This document shows positions 1 to 9,500 of a DNA stretch of 35,406 nt, piece after piece (position 1 is the stretch's first letter; each line of letters opens with the position of its first letter). Made by a program: the position numbers and the translations under genes. Under the pieces are notes generated by a model that did no database searches, was not told the origin of the DNA, and saw nothing but the letters and a program-made list of their open reading frames with translations. Location: positions 1 to 35,406 of the forward strand of contig JAFGOK010000007.1 of assembly GCA_016926535.1 (NCBI GenBank), given 5' to 3'. The DNA is from Micromonosporaceae bacterium (GTDB lineage Bacteria; Actinomycetota; Actinomycetes; Mycobacteriales; Micromonosporaceae).

Positions 1-517
1 ACGCCCCGCGCCCAACCACGCCCTCATCCCCGCAGCTCAACCCCAAGATTCAGTGCTCTAGCCGACCCGAATTCTGCGGAACGCAGGCGTCGCGGGGGCA
101 TTACCCGGGTCTTCCTGTCTCCGTGGCCCGAGGCCCTGGCGCCACATCCTGCGTGTTTGAACCAGGCTGCGACAGGTGGGTGATCACGCCTCTGCTCGAT
201 GTCGAGGGTGCGCTCCACACGAGCACTGACCAACTGCGTGTACACCTCCCTCGACATGACGTCAGAATCGGCCGACGCAAATAGTGCGGTTTGCCAATCA
301 GGAAGGTCAGCCTGGTTCGCTCACAACATCCCCGGCGATGACACTCCGACGAAGCCGGGCAGACTATGCCCGTACTGGCATCGACAAGCCCCGGTTCGGG
401 TAGCCCGGTCAGAACCGGTCTTGGCCGTCTCGGATGGTCGGCCAACCGATCGAGAGTGATCGGCGACTACTTCTCGTGACGGGAATTCTCACCCCTTGCC
501 GACCGGTCCGAGGCCGG

Positions 518-997
518 TCATGTCAGCGTGCCGGTAGTGGGGTCAAGGAGAACCAAGCGAAGCACGACGGTACGGCGTACCCCTTGATCGATCATGGCTT
601 GGATGCGATGCCGGCCCTCATAGATCTCGCCATCGTCGTCAAGGGAGATCGGATCCAGGGTGTCGACCAGGCATTCGACGGCCGCAACGTCAGCCTGACC
701 GAGGCCCTCAGTCTTGGCCAACTCCACCACCCGCCGGCCGGCCAGTTCGCCGGTGGCGCCCTCAGCGTGAGCCTGGCCGAGCAGCCGGATCGCGGTCTCA
801 GACGCCGCGACCCAGTCCTGGCGGTGGTAGGAGCAGCAGTTCCTCAGCCGCGGTCGGGAGAACCACTGCCGGATCCGGCGCTGGAGGCCGGGCAGCCGGC
901 GCCGGGCCATGCATGGCGGGCGTGTCAGCTCTCGCGGCAGCGGCAGGTCCTCGACGGGGGTGATGTCATGGTGCCACTGCTCGATCCACTCAGTCAC
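518..997 (-). CDS. hypothetical protein with ParB/Srx-like C-terminal motif
   Basis: 159-aa ORF with GTG start; C-terminal 'DDDGEIYEGRHRIQAMIDQGVRRTVVLRLV' resembles the ParB-type 'xxGxHRxxAxxxxG' nuclease-fold motif. The GTG overlaps the stop of a small upstream ORF (GTGA, 994-997). Confidence 0.5.
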   Translation of the reverse strand: MTEWIEQWHHDITPVEDLPLPRELTRPPCMARRRLPGLQRRIRQWFSRPRLRNCCSYHRQDWVAASETAIRLLGQAHAEGATGELAGRRVVELAKTEGLGQADVAAVECLVDTLDPISLDDDGEIYEGRHRIQAMIDQGVRRTVVLRLVLLDPTTGTLT

Positions 998-1191
998 GGG
1001 TTGCGCTCCTGCTCACAGGGTAGGTACTTGGCCCGTTGGCGGGCCTTGCGCGGGGCGGGGTGCCAGTCGTCGCCACTGCGGCATGTTCGCCGAGGGGTAG
1101 GGCAGCGAGTTCCGGATCTGACCGCAGACGAAACGTCCCGGGCTTGTCGGCGCGACCGTAAACTGGACAGGATTGGAATCCTAACTACCAT
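994..1191 (-). CDS. small Cys-containing hypothetical protein
   Basis: 65-aa ORF whose TGA overlaps the GTG start of 518..997; three Cys residues; start codon uncertain. Confidence 0.3.
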   Translation of the reverse strand: MVVRIPILSSLRSRRQARDVSSAVRSGTRCPTPRRTCRSGDDWHPAPRKARQRAKYLPCEQERNP

Positions 1192-1248
1192 TGTGGACTC
1201 TGGACTTCGGACTGGATCTAGGCTGCGCCCGTTGGGTGCTTCCTATCG

Positions 1249-2106
1249 TCATCGGACGACCCGGGATGGGTCGCTGAGACGGGTCCACGACGCTGGCGGC
1301 TGCTCAGGCAAGACTGGCAGTTGTTCGCGACCGCCGAGCAGAGCGCCCAGGCGTGGATACAGATGCGGCAGCTCTCGCAGGTTACGAACTTGCCCTGCGG
1401 CGGTGATGGTGTCCAAGGTGATGTGAGCCAGGCTGAGGCCACCGTGGTCCACCGCGTCGCGAAACTCGGCGAGCCACGGGTCAAACGCGGCGGTGTACTG
1501 GGGCTGAACCAGATAGTTGATCTGGAACGGGGGGCGGATGGCGCCGATAGCGCCGCGCAGTAACGTGTCCCGGCCGCCCTGGACCGCGACAGCCAGCGGG
1601 GCGCTGTGTTTGTCCCGCCCCCTGTGCACGGCGGCCAGGAGCGCCGGATGCTGGGCGATGGTGGGGTCAACCAGCCGACCGAACGACGCCGCCCACAGCA
1701 CGGCGTGACCGTTGGTGGTGAAGTCCGCTCGGATGGCAGCGGGACCGCGCACTCCGAGGCTGACGTGGGTAATGTTGTCCTGCAGCACCTCGGCGTAGGC
1801 CGCCATCACCTCGGCCTGGAAGCCGAGATGATCGAGCGCGGTGGCGATCTGGTAGCAGGTCGGCACACATGTGTTGACTGGAGCGCCGCTCATTGCCTGG
1901 TGGACCAGGGCTAGCGCTGCGTACAGCGGTATCACCTCGGCCGGGCACTTGACCAGGGCCGCCGCCATACCGGTGGACTCAAAGACAGGCAACCGGGGAT
2001 TCTCCGGGTCGAACCTGGGCTGGCCGGGTGCGGCACGCAGCCGGGCCGCCGGAATCGGATGGCGGACCGGCTCGCGGCGTTGACGCCTGGTGTTGCGGTG
2101 AGCCAT
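1249..2106 (-). CDS. hypothetical protein, possible papain/transglutaminase-like fold
   Basis: Long minus-strand ORF; ATG at 2106 is preceded by a purine-rich GGGGGA. Contains 'NTCVPTCYQIATALDHLGFQAEVM...TNGHAVLWAASFGRLVDPTI', an ordered Cys...His...Asp pattern. Confidence 0.6.
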   Translation of the reverse strand: MAHRNTRRQRREPVRHPIPAARLRAAPGQPRFDPENPRLPVFESTGMAAALVKCPAEVIPLYAALALVHQAMSGAPVNTCVPTCYQIATALDHLGFQAEVMAAYAEVLQDNITHVSLGVRGPAAIRADFTTNGHAVLWAASFGRLVDPTIAQHPALLAAVHRGRDKHSAPLAVAVQGGRDTLLRGAIGAIRPPFQINYLVQPQYTAAFDPWLAEFRDAVDHGGLSLAHITLDTITAAGQVRNLRELPHLYPRLGALLGGREQLPVLPEQPPASWTRLSDPSRVVR

Positions 2107-2404
2107 GTGGTGATCCCCCTGCACAACAGTCCCTACGATGAGTCATCGTATCGATGCGCTACGACAGTTTCCACCCTCGCAGCGGCACCCAGGTACACCA
2201 ACCGCCGTTCCAGACTCACTGGCCGGCCAGCGCACTACAGCAGATTGACGCCCACGCGGATCAGATCATGTGTCGCACCGGCAAGATGCTGCTCGCCCAA
2301 GGCCCCCACGGCGGCCAGCGGGTCACGGTGAAGTGCCCGCTGGAGGCCAACCCGTTCTGGGAGGCCACGTTCTGGCACGAGGCCAACGTCTGCCGGGTGT
2401 TCTC

Positions 2405-2434
2405 CTGCATATCGTTGTGCCTCGTTCAAGGCAC
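2405..2434 (+). repeat. left copy of imperfect 30-bp direct repeat
   Basis: cctgcatatcgttgtgcctcgttcaaggc with preceding t; second copy at about 20782-20811; 27/30 identical, 16-bp perfect core gtgcctcgttcaaggc. End coordinates approximate to a few bp. Confidence 0.5.
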
Positions 2435-2698
2435 AGGATTGACCACCGGCCGGACACATCGCCGCCGCCCCTCTTCGACACCCGTTCCCTGATCCCCGAC
2501 GATCCAGCCCCAGGCACCACAACACCGGGCACAGACAATCATGCCCAGTACCAGAAACCAGGGCATGCCTCGTGCATAGGCATGCCACCGGAGAGACCGA
2601 GCCCCGCGTCTACCATCACTTTGAGTAATGCAAATCATCGCGGCAGATCCGGTAGTTCTCTGGCAGGTCAATTGGAGGTCCTGCGTAGGTCTCGAAGG

Positions 2699-3082
2699 TC
2701 AGATTGTACGGATCGTAATGAGGTCTTCGAGACCCACGAGGTCGCCGGCGTTGCGGGTGTACACGGCGGCATCGTGGGCGTGTGCGGTCGCCGCGATGAG
2801 CAGGTCCATCACCCTGGCCCGCGGCTGGCGGCCGATCTCGACGAGCCGCGCCGCCAGATGCGCGTAGCTGTCGGCAACAGCCTCGTCGATGGGGAGCGGG
2901 TCGAATCGACGTTGGATGGTGCTCAGTCGCGACAAGCGGATCGCCCTGGCGTCAGCGGTTTTCGCGATCAGGACACCGAACTGGAGTTCGGCGAGACTGG
3001 CGATGCTGATTGCCAACTCACCGGGAATCGGGGTGACATCCGTTGCGATCAGGATGCTGGTATCAAGAATGCCGCGACTCAC
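2699..3082 (-). CDS. PIN-domain toxin (VapC-like)
   Basis: 'GILDTSILIA' N-terminus, 'SIASLAELQFG', 'RVMDLLIAATAHAHDAAVYTRNAGDLVGLEDLITI': conserved acidic PIN residues. GTG at 3082 overlaps the antitoxin stop (GTGA). Confidence 0.9.
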   Translation of the reverse strand: MSRGILDTSILIATDVTPIPGELAISIASLAELQFGVLIAKTADARAIRLSRLSTIQRRFDPLPIDEAVADSYAHLAARLVEIGRQPRARVMDLLIAATAHAHDAAVYTRNAGDLVGLEDLITIRTI

Positions 3083-3327
3083 CGCTCGGCCCACGGATCG
3101 GCGATGGTGTTGTCGAGGAGATTCCGCTCGCCGGCCCACTCCGGGTCCGTGGGGTGGCCGAACACGTCGGCGAGGTCATCCCACTGTCGCCAGGTCCGCG
3201 GACTGACCGGACCAAGCACGGCTGCGGGCCGGCCGGCAACGGTTATCGTGACGCGTTCACCCGTTTGAGCCCGGCGTACCAGATCGCTGGCGTTCTGACG
3301 CATTTCTCGCAGTCCGACTTCACGCAT
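3079..3327 (-). CDS. Phd/YefM-family antitoxin
   Basis: 'MREVGLREMRQNASDLVRRAQTGERVTITVAGRPAAVLGPV' is typical Phd/YefM. ORF extends to 3345 but the internal Met at 3327 fits better. Directly upstream of the PIN toxin. Confidence 0.9.
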   Translation of the reverse strand: MREVGLREMRQNASDLVRRAQTGERVTITVAGRPAAVLGPVSPRTWRQWDDLADVFGHPTDPEWAGERNLLDNTIADPWAER

Positions 3328-3478
3328 GTACCGACCGTAGCACATGTGCTATCGGAGGTCGACCGTTGCCGCTGCCCTCCCGCGTAGCGCCGTCCTTGCC
3401 TGGACCTTGAGGTGACGGTGCGCTGTCATCGGCAAATGATCGAGTTCCCGGAAGTCAGCCGCTGCCTGGTCATCACGC

Positions 3479-3498
3479 ACCGTCACCGCGGTGACGGT
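3479..3498. promoter_or_regulatory. 20-bp perfect palindrome between drmC and the TA module
   Basis: accgtcaccgcggtgacggt equals its own reverse complement; lies about 150 bp upstream of the antitoxin start. Confidence 0.5.
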
Positions 3499-3864
3499 CA
3501 TGTCCGAAATGTAGCCACGCGCCCGAGCGTATGACCATGAGGTGTCCTCAGTTGGTGCCCGTTGTCGGGAGTTCCGCGACACGCGACTGTTTGTCGTCGA
3601 ACGAAGGAGAAGTCCACTCCGTCGAGAGGGGTGGTCGTCGATTGGTGCAACGGCGACCCGCCAGGCTCCGGAAACTGGGCTACGACGGGTTCCTGGCCGC
3701 CGTGATGAGGCCAGAGCCAGATCCCAAGACCGCCTGACTGGAGGACCTGGTGACCGTTGATGGGCTCCTGGTTCGATTCGACCGGGACTGCGCGTCCTGC
3801 GTCGAACCGCAGCCATACGGTCGCACATGGTTTCGCGTGCTCGACACGAGACCACCAGGACGGA

Positions 3865-4620
3865 TCATCGAAGGGACAGTGGCCGCAGGATCTGGCTGGC
3901 GAACAGTCGGCGGAAATGGTCGACGGCTCGGTCGGGACCGGTCCCGCCATGGATGACGACGCCGGTTTCGAGGCTGTGCTCAACGCCGGACTGGGTGAGG
4001 TTGACGCTGCTGACAAACAGGATCTGCCGGTCGGCGACGGCGAGTTTGGCGTGCATCTTCGCCCCCGGGCTCGGTCGCGTGTCCGCGGGCCAGTGCCACA
4101 GCCGTATGCCGGACAGGCCGGCGAACGCGGCGGCTGGTTCGGTACCGGACAGGGCCGAGCCGGCGCCGGCGAGGGTTTCCACCACGATGTCAACGCCGAC
4201 ACCGCGCAGCAGCGCCGCTTGGAGCGCTGCGATGACCGGCGGGTACGGTCGGGCGGAGTACGTGACCAGGAGCAGTTCGCGGTTCGCGGCTGCGATCAGG
4301 TCGACGAGTACCGCCGCGGTTGCCCGTACCGGAGCGGCGGCGCTGGCGGGGCCGCTGACGACAAGTTCGACCTGTTGGCGCTGCACGCCGCGCTGGTAGC
4401 CGTCGGCGGCGCCACGCAGGTACGCCGCCGCAGCAGCAGCCGTCAGCCCCGCCGAGCGTTGGGCGGCCAGTACCGCTTGGACCAGGGATGCTTCCCCGGC
4501 GGCGTTCCAGGCGACCGCATCGGTGGGCCAGTCCTGTCCGATCTGATCGGCGACAGTGTGGACTCGTTCGGCGGGCAGTCGCTGGACGAGTGCGGCCACG
4601 GCAGCGGCGTACTGGCGCAT
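3865..4620 (-). CDS. drmC: DISARM protein DrmC, phospholipase D-like
   Basis: 'GAKMHAKLAVADRQILFVSSVNLTQSG' is an HxKxxxxD (HKD) PLD motif. ATG at 4620 shares one base with the drmB stop (TGATG). Confidence 0.87.
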   Translation of the reverse strand: MRQYAAAVAALVQRLPAERVHTVADQIGQDWPTDAVAWNAAGEASLVQAVLAAQRSAGLTAAAAAAYLRGAADGYQRGVQRQQVELVVSGPASAAAPVRATAAVLVDLIAAANRELLLVTYSARPYPPVIAALQAALLRGVGVDIVVETLAGAGSALSGTEPAAAFAGLSGIRLWHWPADTRPSPGAKMHAKLAVADRQILFVSSVNLTQSGVEHSLETGVVIHGGTGPDRAVDHFRRLFASQILRPLSLR

Positions 4621-6599
4621 CAGCGTGCCGTGCCGGCAGTCGCCGACAGCATCGAACTGGGGGTCGACCCAGCCGCGCTCGCCGCCGACGGCGTACCGGC
4701 GAATGTCGGCAGGTCGCGCAGCAGCGCCAGGTCCGGGTCGCCGACTGGTACCACGAGGCGGCGGTCGAGGAACCGGTTGCCGCGTTCGCAGGTGGTTTCG
4801 GAGACGAACAGGCACACGTGGCAGGCCGCGCCGTGCAGGAAGTCGTCGGATTGGCCGGGTAGCCGCTCGGCGCACAGGGGATCCGATGAGCAGCTCATCG
4901 CATCGCGCAGGGCGCAATCTGTGACGCGGGTCAGGGCGTCGGGTTCGCCGAGGGCGACCAGCCCGCCGAGGGTGCCTTCCGCGTCGGGGACGGCCGTGTA
5001 GATGAGGATCCCGGCGCGTGGATCGTCGTCGGTTCCGGCGTAGACGCGTTCGGCCAGGCTGGCTGAGCTGTATCCGCATTCCAGGGCGATCGCGCGGATG
5101 AGCAGGTGTGACAGGGTGTGTAGGGCGATGTAGCGGGCGCCGGGCCAGTGGCGCATCGGGTCGAACGGACCTTTGATCCGCTCGGAGTACCGGTTACGGC
5201 GGTAGCGGGCGTAGGCGTCGGCGTGGGCGGCGATCGTGGCGCTGGCGGTGACCCGTTCCTCCCAGGCAGCGATGAGGTCGTCGCGCACGCGCAGGAAGAG
5301 CCCTTCACCGCGGATCTCGGAGGCTGGCACCCATGGCGGGGTGGCTTCCCGGCTGATCGGGGCGCGTTCGACGAGGTCGGGGTCGGCCGGGTCGGGGGCG
5401 TCGAGGCGGGTGAAGCCGACCAGGGCGCGGACCATGCGTAGCCGTTCGACCTGCACCACGTCGGCCAGCGCGGTCTGCAGTCCGGCGGGGACGCCGCCGT
5501 CGTCGCGGAGCGTGAAGTCGGGCATCGGCTCGGGTACCGGTTTGGTGGTGAACACCTCCCATTCGGGCATCAGCAGGTCGGGGCGGGCTTGGCCTGCGGC
5601 GAAGGCGTCGGCGTGCCCGTCGGCAGCCAGGCTGGCCCGATGGGCGGCGATCGCCTCCCAGACCTGGGCGGCGGGCCAGGCCCGCAGGGATGTGAAGTTC
5701 GGCTGGGTAAGGGCGAACGCGAGCACCTCCGGGCCGGTCACGCCGGCCAGCGCGCCGTCCCACATCTCCACGACCTTGGCCCGCAGTGCGCTGGCGCCGG
5801 TCGGCGGCACCGCCAGCACCGTCAGCGTCTCGGCGAACCACTGGTTGGAGGCGCCAACGACGAGGACTTTCGGGGTCTGCTCGCACGGGCGGAACACGCC
5901 GAGGTGCGGGTGCCGGCCGCGGCACAGGGGCAGGTTGCGTTCGCCTGCCGCGCCCAGCGCTTCGCGGATGTTGCGGTGCATCTGGCAGTTCGTGCATGTG
6001 ATCTTGACGTTGGCGCCGAGGTTACCGCCGTGGTCGTCCATCCGCAGGGTGGGATGGGTGGCCTTGGCGCAGGGTGCTCCATGGTGGACGAATTCGACGT
6101 AGGGAAAGTCGTCGAGGTGCCCGTTGGTGCAGGCGAGCAGGAACCGGGCTGGTACCGCCAGGCGCTTCTTGTTGCCGCGGCAGGGGTGGAAGAATCGGGC
6201 CTCGTCGGGGCGGCGGGCTTTGGCGTTGATGAACCCGAACGTCTTGGAGTCCAACGCGGCGAGGGTGTTGCAGGCGGTACAGCGCAGCCACTGGGGAAAC
6301 GGGGTGACCGGGACTCCGATGCGCAGTGCCAGGTCGCTTGGGTCTCCGGGGGTCTCCTCCAGCCAGGGGGCGGCGCGTAGTTCGACCACCCCGGGCTGGC
6401 GGTAGACGTCACGGACCGCCGCCAGCAGCCGGGGTTCGTGGATCGGCTGCCAGCTCGGCACGGCCTGGTACGACCAGTCGTCGACCCCGCGGACCAGCAC
6501 GGTGAAGTTGGGCAGGTCGATCAGGCCGCCCACCCCGCCGGTGAACATCAGATGACTCGGGCGTGCGGTGCCCACCCGCCGCCGGTACGCCTCGTTCAC
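4620..6599 (-). CDS. drmB: DISARM protein DrmB, DUF1998 domain
   Basis: 659 aa; Cys-rich C-terminus 'CALRDAMSCSSDPLCAERLPGQSDDFLHGAACHVCLFVSETTCERGNRFLDR' typical of DUF1998/MZB-type proteins. GTG start overlaps the drmA stop (GTGA). Confidence 0.9.
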   Translation of the reverse strand: MNEAYRRRVGTARPSHLMFTGGVGGLIDLPNFTVLVRGVDDWSYQAVPSWQPIHEPRLLAAVRDVYRQPGVVELRAAPWLEETPGDPSDLALRIGVPVTPFPQWLRCTACNTLAALDSKTFGFINAKARRPDEARFFHPCRGNKKRLAVPARFLLACTNGHLDDFPYVEFVHHGAPCAKATHPTLRMDDHGGNLGANVKITCTNCQMHRNIREALGAAGERNLPLCRGRHPHLGVFRPCEQTPKVLVVGASNQWFAETLTVLAVPPTGASALRAKVVEMWDGALAGVTGPEVLAFALTQPNFTSLRAWPAAQVWEAIAAHRASLAADGHADAFAAGQARPDLLMPEWEVFTTKPVPEPMPDFTLRDDGGVPAGLQTALADVVQVERLRMVRALVGFTRLDAPDPADPDLVERAPISREATPPWVPASEIRGEGLFLRVRDDLIAAWEERVTASATIAAHADAYARYRRNRYSERIKGPFDPMRHWPGARYIALHTLSHLLIRAIALECGYSSASLAERVYAGTDDDPRAGILIYTAVPDAEGTLGGLVALGEPDALTRVTDCALRDAMSCSSDPLCAERLPGQSDDFLHGAACHVCLFVSETTCERGNRFLDRRLVVPVGDPDLALLRDLPTFAGTPSAASAAGSTPSSMLSATAGTAR

Positions 6600-9500
6600 C
6601 GGTTTCTCCTTCGCTCGGCTGGCAGCGCGCCGAGTTCGTCACCGTCTCCGCCGTCGCCGCCATCATCACCGCCGCCATCATCACCGCCGCCATCACCACC
6701 ACCGCCGCCGTCGCCGACGCCGCTGGGTGCGTTGTCCTCGTCGGTGCCGGCCGCCGGTGTGCCAAACGACCAGTCCGGGGCGTCATAGACGGTGTCGAAC
6801 AGCCCCGATCCGGGCAGCAACAGGTTGATCTCGTTCTCGGTCTCCCGCATCGACCGGCCGACGGTCAGATCGGTCCACCCGCCGTTGCCGGCCGGCTCCA
6901 GCAACCCGACGATCCTTGTGCCGCCGGACTTCGCATCGGCGTATCCCAGCCGCGCGCTGCCGCGCTTGCGCTCAGCCCACCGATCGCACAACGTGTTGAT
7001 GCGTTCGGCCAGATAGTCGCTGTTGCGCCGCCCGCCAGCGCGGGCCGCCCGTGCCAGCATCCGCTGGCGGAGTGCCGTCACCGTCGCCCCGGCCAGGTCG
7101 ACCTCGAAGGCGTTGGCGTTGACCGAGTACCGCTCGGTAACGTTGCGGACCGCGGCGACGAACGTGGCCGCTGTCCCCCGGTCCAGGCTGCGCCGGGAGT
7201 ACGGGGTGACGCTCAGCGCCTCGACCTGCCGGTAGAACGTGGCGTGGTAGTGGGCGAAGTCCTCGAAGTGGGCCAGGTCCCGTGGCCTGGTCCAGTTGTA
7301 GACCGTCACCACCAGGCCGGGGCCGTCCTCAGGTGCCCGGCCGACCCGCGAGGATGCCTGGATGTACTCGGCGGTGTTCTTCGGCTGCCCGGTGACGACC
7401 ATCAACGCAAACCGCGACACATCCACGCCGACCTGCAGCATCGACGTGGCCAGCACAACATCAACCGGTGTGTGCCCCCACCCTTTGGGCAGGTCCGCGT
7501 CGCGTTTGCCGGCCTGCGCCGCACGGGCCTCGGCGACCATCGCCGCCCGCCGGGCGCTGGTGTGCCGCTGGTCGTCGAAGCGCTCCTCCAGCTCCTTGAG
7601 TACCGCGGCGATATCCCCGGAGTTGATCCGCGAGGTCAGCTCCCGGATGCTGAGCATCCCACCGATCGGCGTCCGGTTGGACAGGCCCCGGCGGCCACCG
7701 TTGCGCCGCACCCGGGTGGTCACGTCGTCGTCGAGGTAGCGGCGCATACCCGCCAGTTCCCGGGTGGCGTTGAAGTACCCCACCAGGGTCAGGTACGGAT
7801 CGGCGGGCGCCCCGTACCGGTCGAACAGGCTCTGCCCAGCCAACAGCAGGATCTCGGCCAGCCGGATCTCGGCGTGCTTCATCCGCACCCCGTGCGCACA
7901 TACCCCCAGGTAGCGGCGCCCCGGCGCGGCCGGGCCGACCGGCTGCTCGGTGGAGAAGAACGTGTCCGAGGCGTCCAGCACCTGCGGCGGAAAGATCGAA
8001 AGATCACGCGCGTAGAGCCGACGCACCTGCTCGGCGGCCCGTTTCGTGGTCGCCGTCGACGCGATGATCTTCGGCCCGGTCCGTACCCCCTCGGGGGTCA
8101 TCCACGCGCACAACTCCTCGACGGCCGACTCAAACAGCCCGACCGTCGTCCCCAACGCCCCGGAGATCAGGTGCAACTCGTCCTGGATGATCAGATCTGG
8201 TGGGCGCAGCCGCGTCACCGGCACGCTCACCACCTTCGCCAGCCCCGGCTTGGGGTTGTGCCGCCCCCCGCAGTCGACCTTCCCGTCCAGATCCGGGTGG
8301 CGGTATCCGTGGCGCGGGCAGCGCTGGCTGACCCGCCCGAACAGCATCCCGGCGAACCCGTACCACGGCAGCTGCGCCAGCTTGTCAACGGTCGCGATCA
8401 GCAGGCTCGGCGGGTACCGGTATATCTCCTCGTCGACGGTGAGGATCGGCAGCCCGCGCTGCTCCTGGTTGGCCTCCCCGTCCACGCCCGGCACCGTGGC
8501 GGTGCGGGAGAACGGGCACGCCTCCGGCCCCTCGCCCCGGCCGCAGTACAGCCGAACCCGGCGGCGGTCGTCGTCGGGGTGCAGGTCCCGGTGGGCTTGC
8601 AGTGGCTCGCCGCACCATGGGCACACCAGTGTCTGCAGCACGTTGACCTTCGCCCCGCCCCGGCCGGTCTCGCGGGCCTCGGCGATCTGGTCGGCCGCGT
8701 CGCGGTACCAGTTCGGCGACACCGACCCGCCGACCCACAACCCGATCCGGAACGGCACCCCGCCCCACGTCTGCGGGTCCTCGCGGCGCAGCAGCTCCGC
8801 CGCGCAGACCAGCGCCGCCGCCCGCTGGAACTGCTGCGCGGTCAGCAGCCGCAGCGTGTAGCGCATCAGCACCGCGACCCCGTCACCGCCGTCACGGGCG
8901 TCCACACCGGACCCGACAACGCCCTGCAGGCGGCGGATGGCGAACGTGTACGCCGCCAACCCCAGGTACGCCTCGGTCTTGCCGCCACCGGTCGGGAAGA
9001 ACAGCAGGTCCACGCTGCCGGTGCGCTGCGCGTGGCCCGGGTCGGTCAACGCCGGCAGGTTCAGCAGCACGAACGCCAACTGGAACGGCCGCCACATCGC
9101 CGCCCGCGGCTTTGCCACCGCCGCTGCGGCGTCCTGGTAGGACAGTGTCGGGTCGTCGCCGCGCAGCCCACCGATCGCGGTGGCGCGCCGCTGCGCGGCC
9201 ATCGCCTGGTTGGCGAACGCCAACGCCCGCCGCGCCTGCCCGGCCTGCGGCGTGTGGCCTGACAGCAGCTCGACCCCGTCGCGGATGCGCTGGGCTACCT
9301 GCCGGGCCCGGTGCACCGCCCCGGCCGCCGCGTCCCGCAACCCATCCGGCAACCCCGCGACCCGGGCGTCCTGGGCGGTCAGCCACCGGTCGTAGCCGTC
9401 AACCAGACCCCCCAGCGCCGCCGCCAACCCCGCCGGATCATCGTCGGCCGCCAGCCGCGCCAGCTCATCCATGCCCAGCGGGACGCCCGAGGCCGCACCC

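Noticed and set aside
434-1426. 330-aa plus-strand ORF
   Set aside because: Arg/Gly-rich, antisense to the more plausible ORFs at 518-997 and 1249-2106.
2154-2492. 112-aa plus-strand ORF covering the left direct repeat
   Set aside because: Part reads protein-like (VKCPLEANPFWEATFWHEANVCRVF) but there is no family match and the C-terminus looks random; possibly a remnant, not supported as a gene.
3498-4202. 234-aa minus-strand ORF overlapping drmC
   Set aside because: Out of frame with drmC and no motifs; drmC frame has the PLD signature.
6563-9262. 899-aa plus-strand ORF opposite drmA
   Set aside because: Arg/Pro/Gly-rich composition without motifs; fully antisense to a convincing helicase. 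Long antisense ORFs are expected at high GC.
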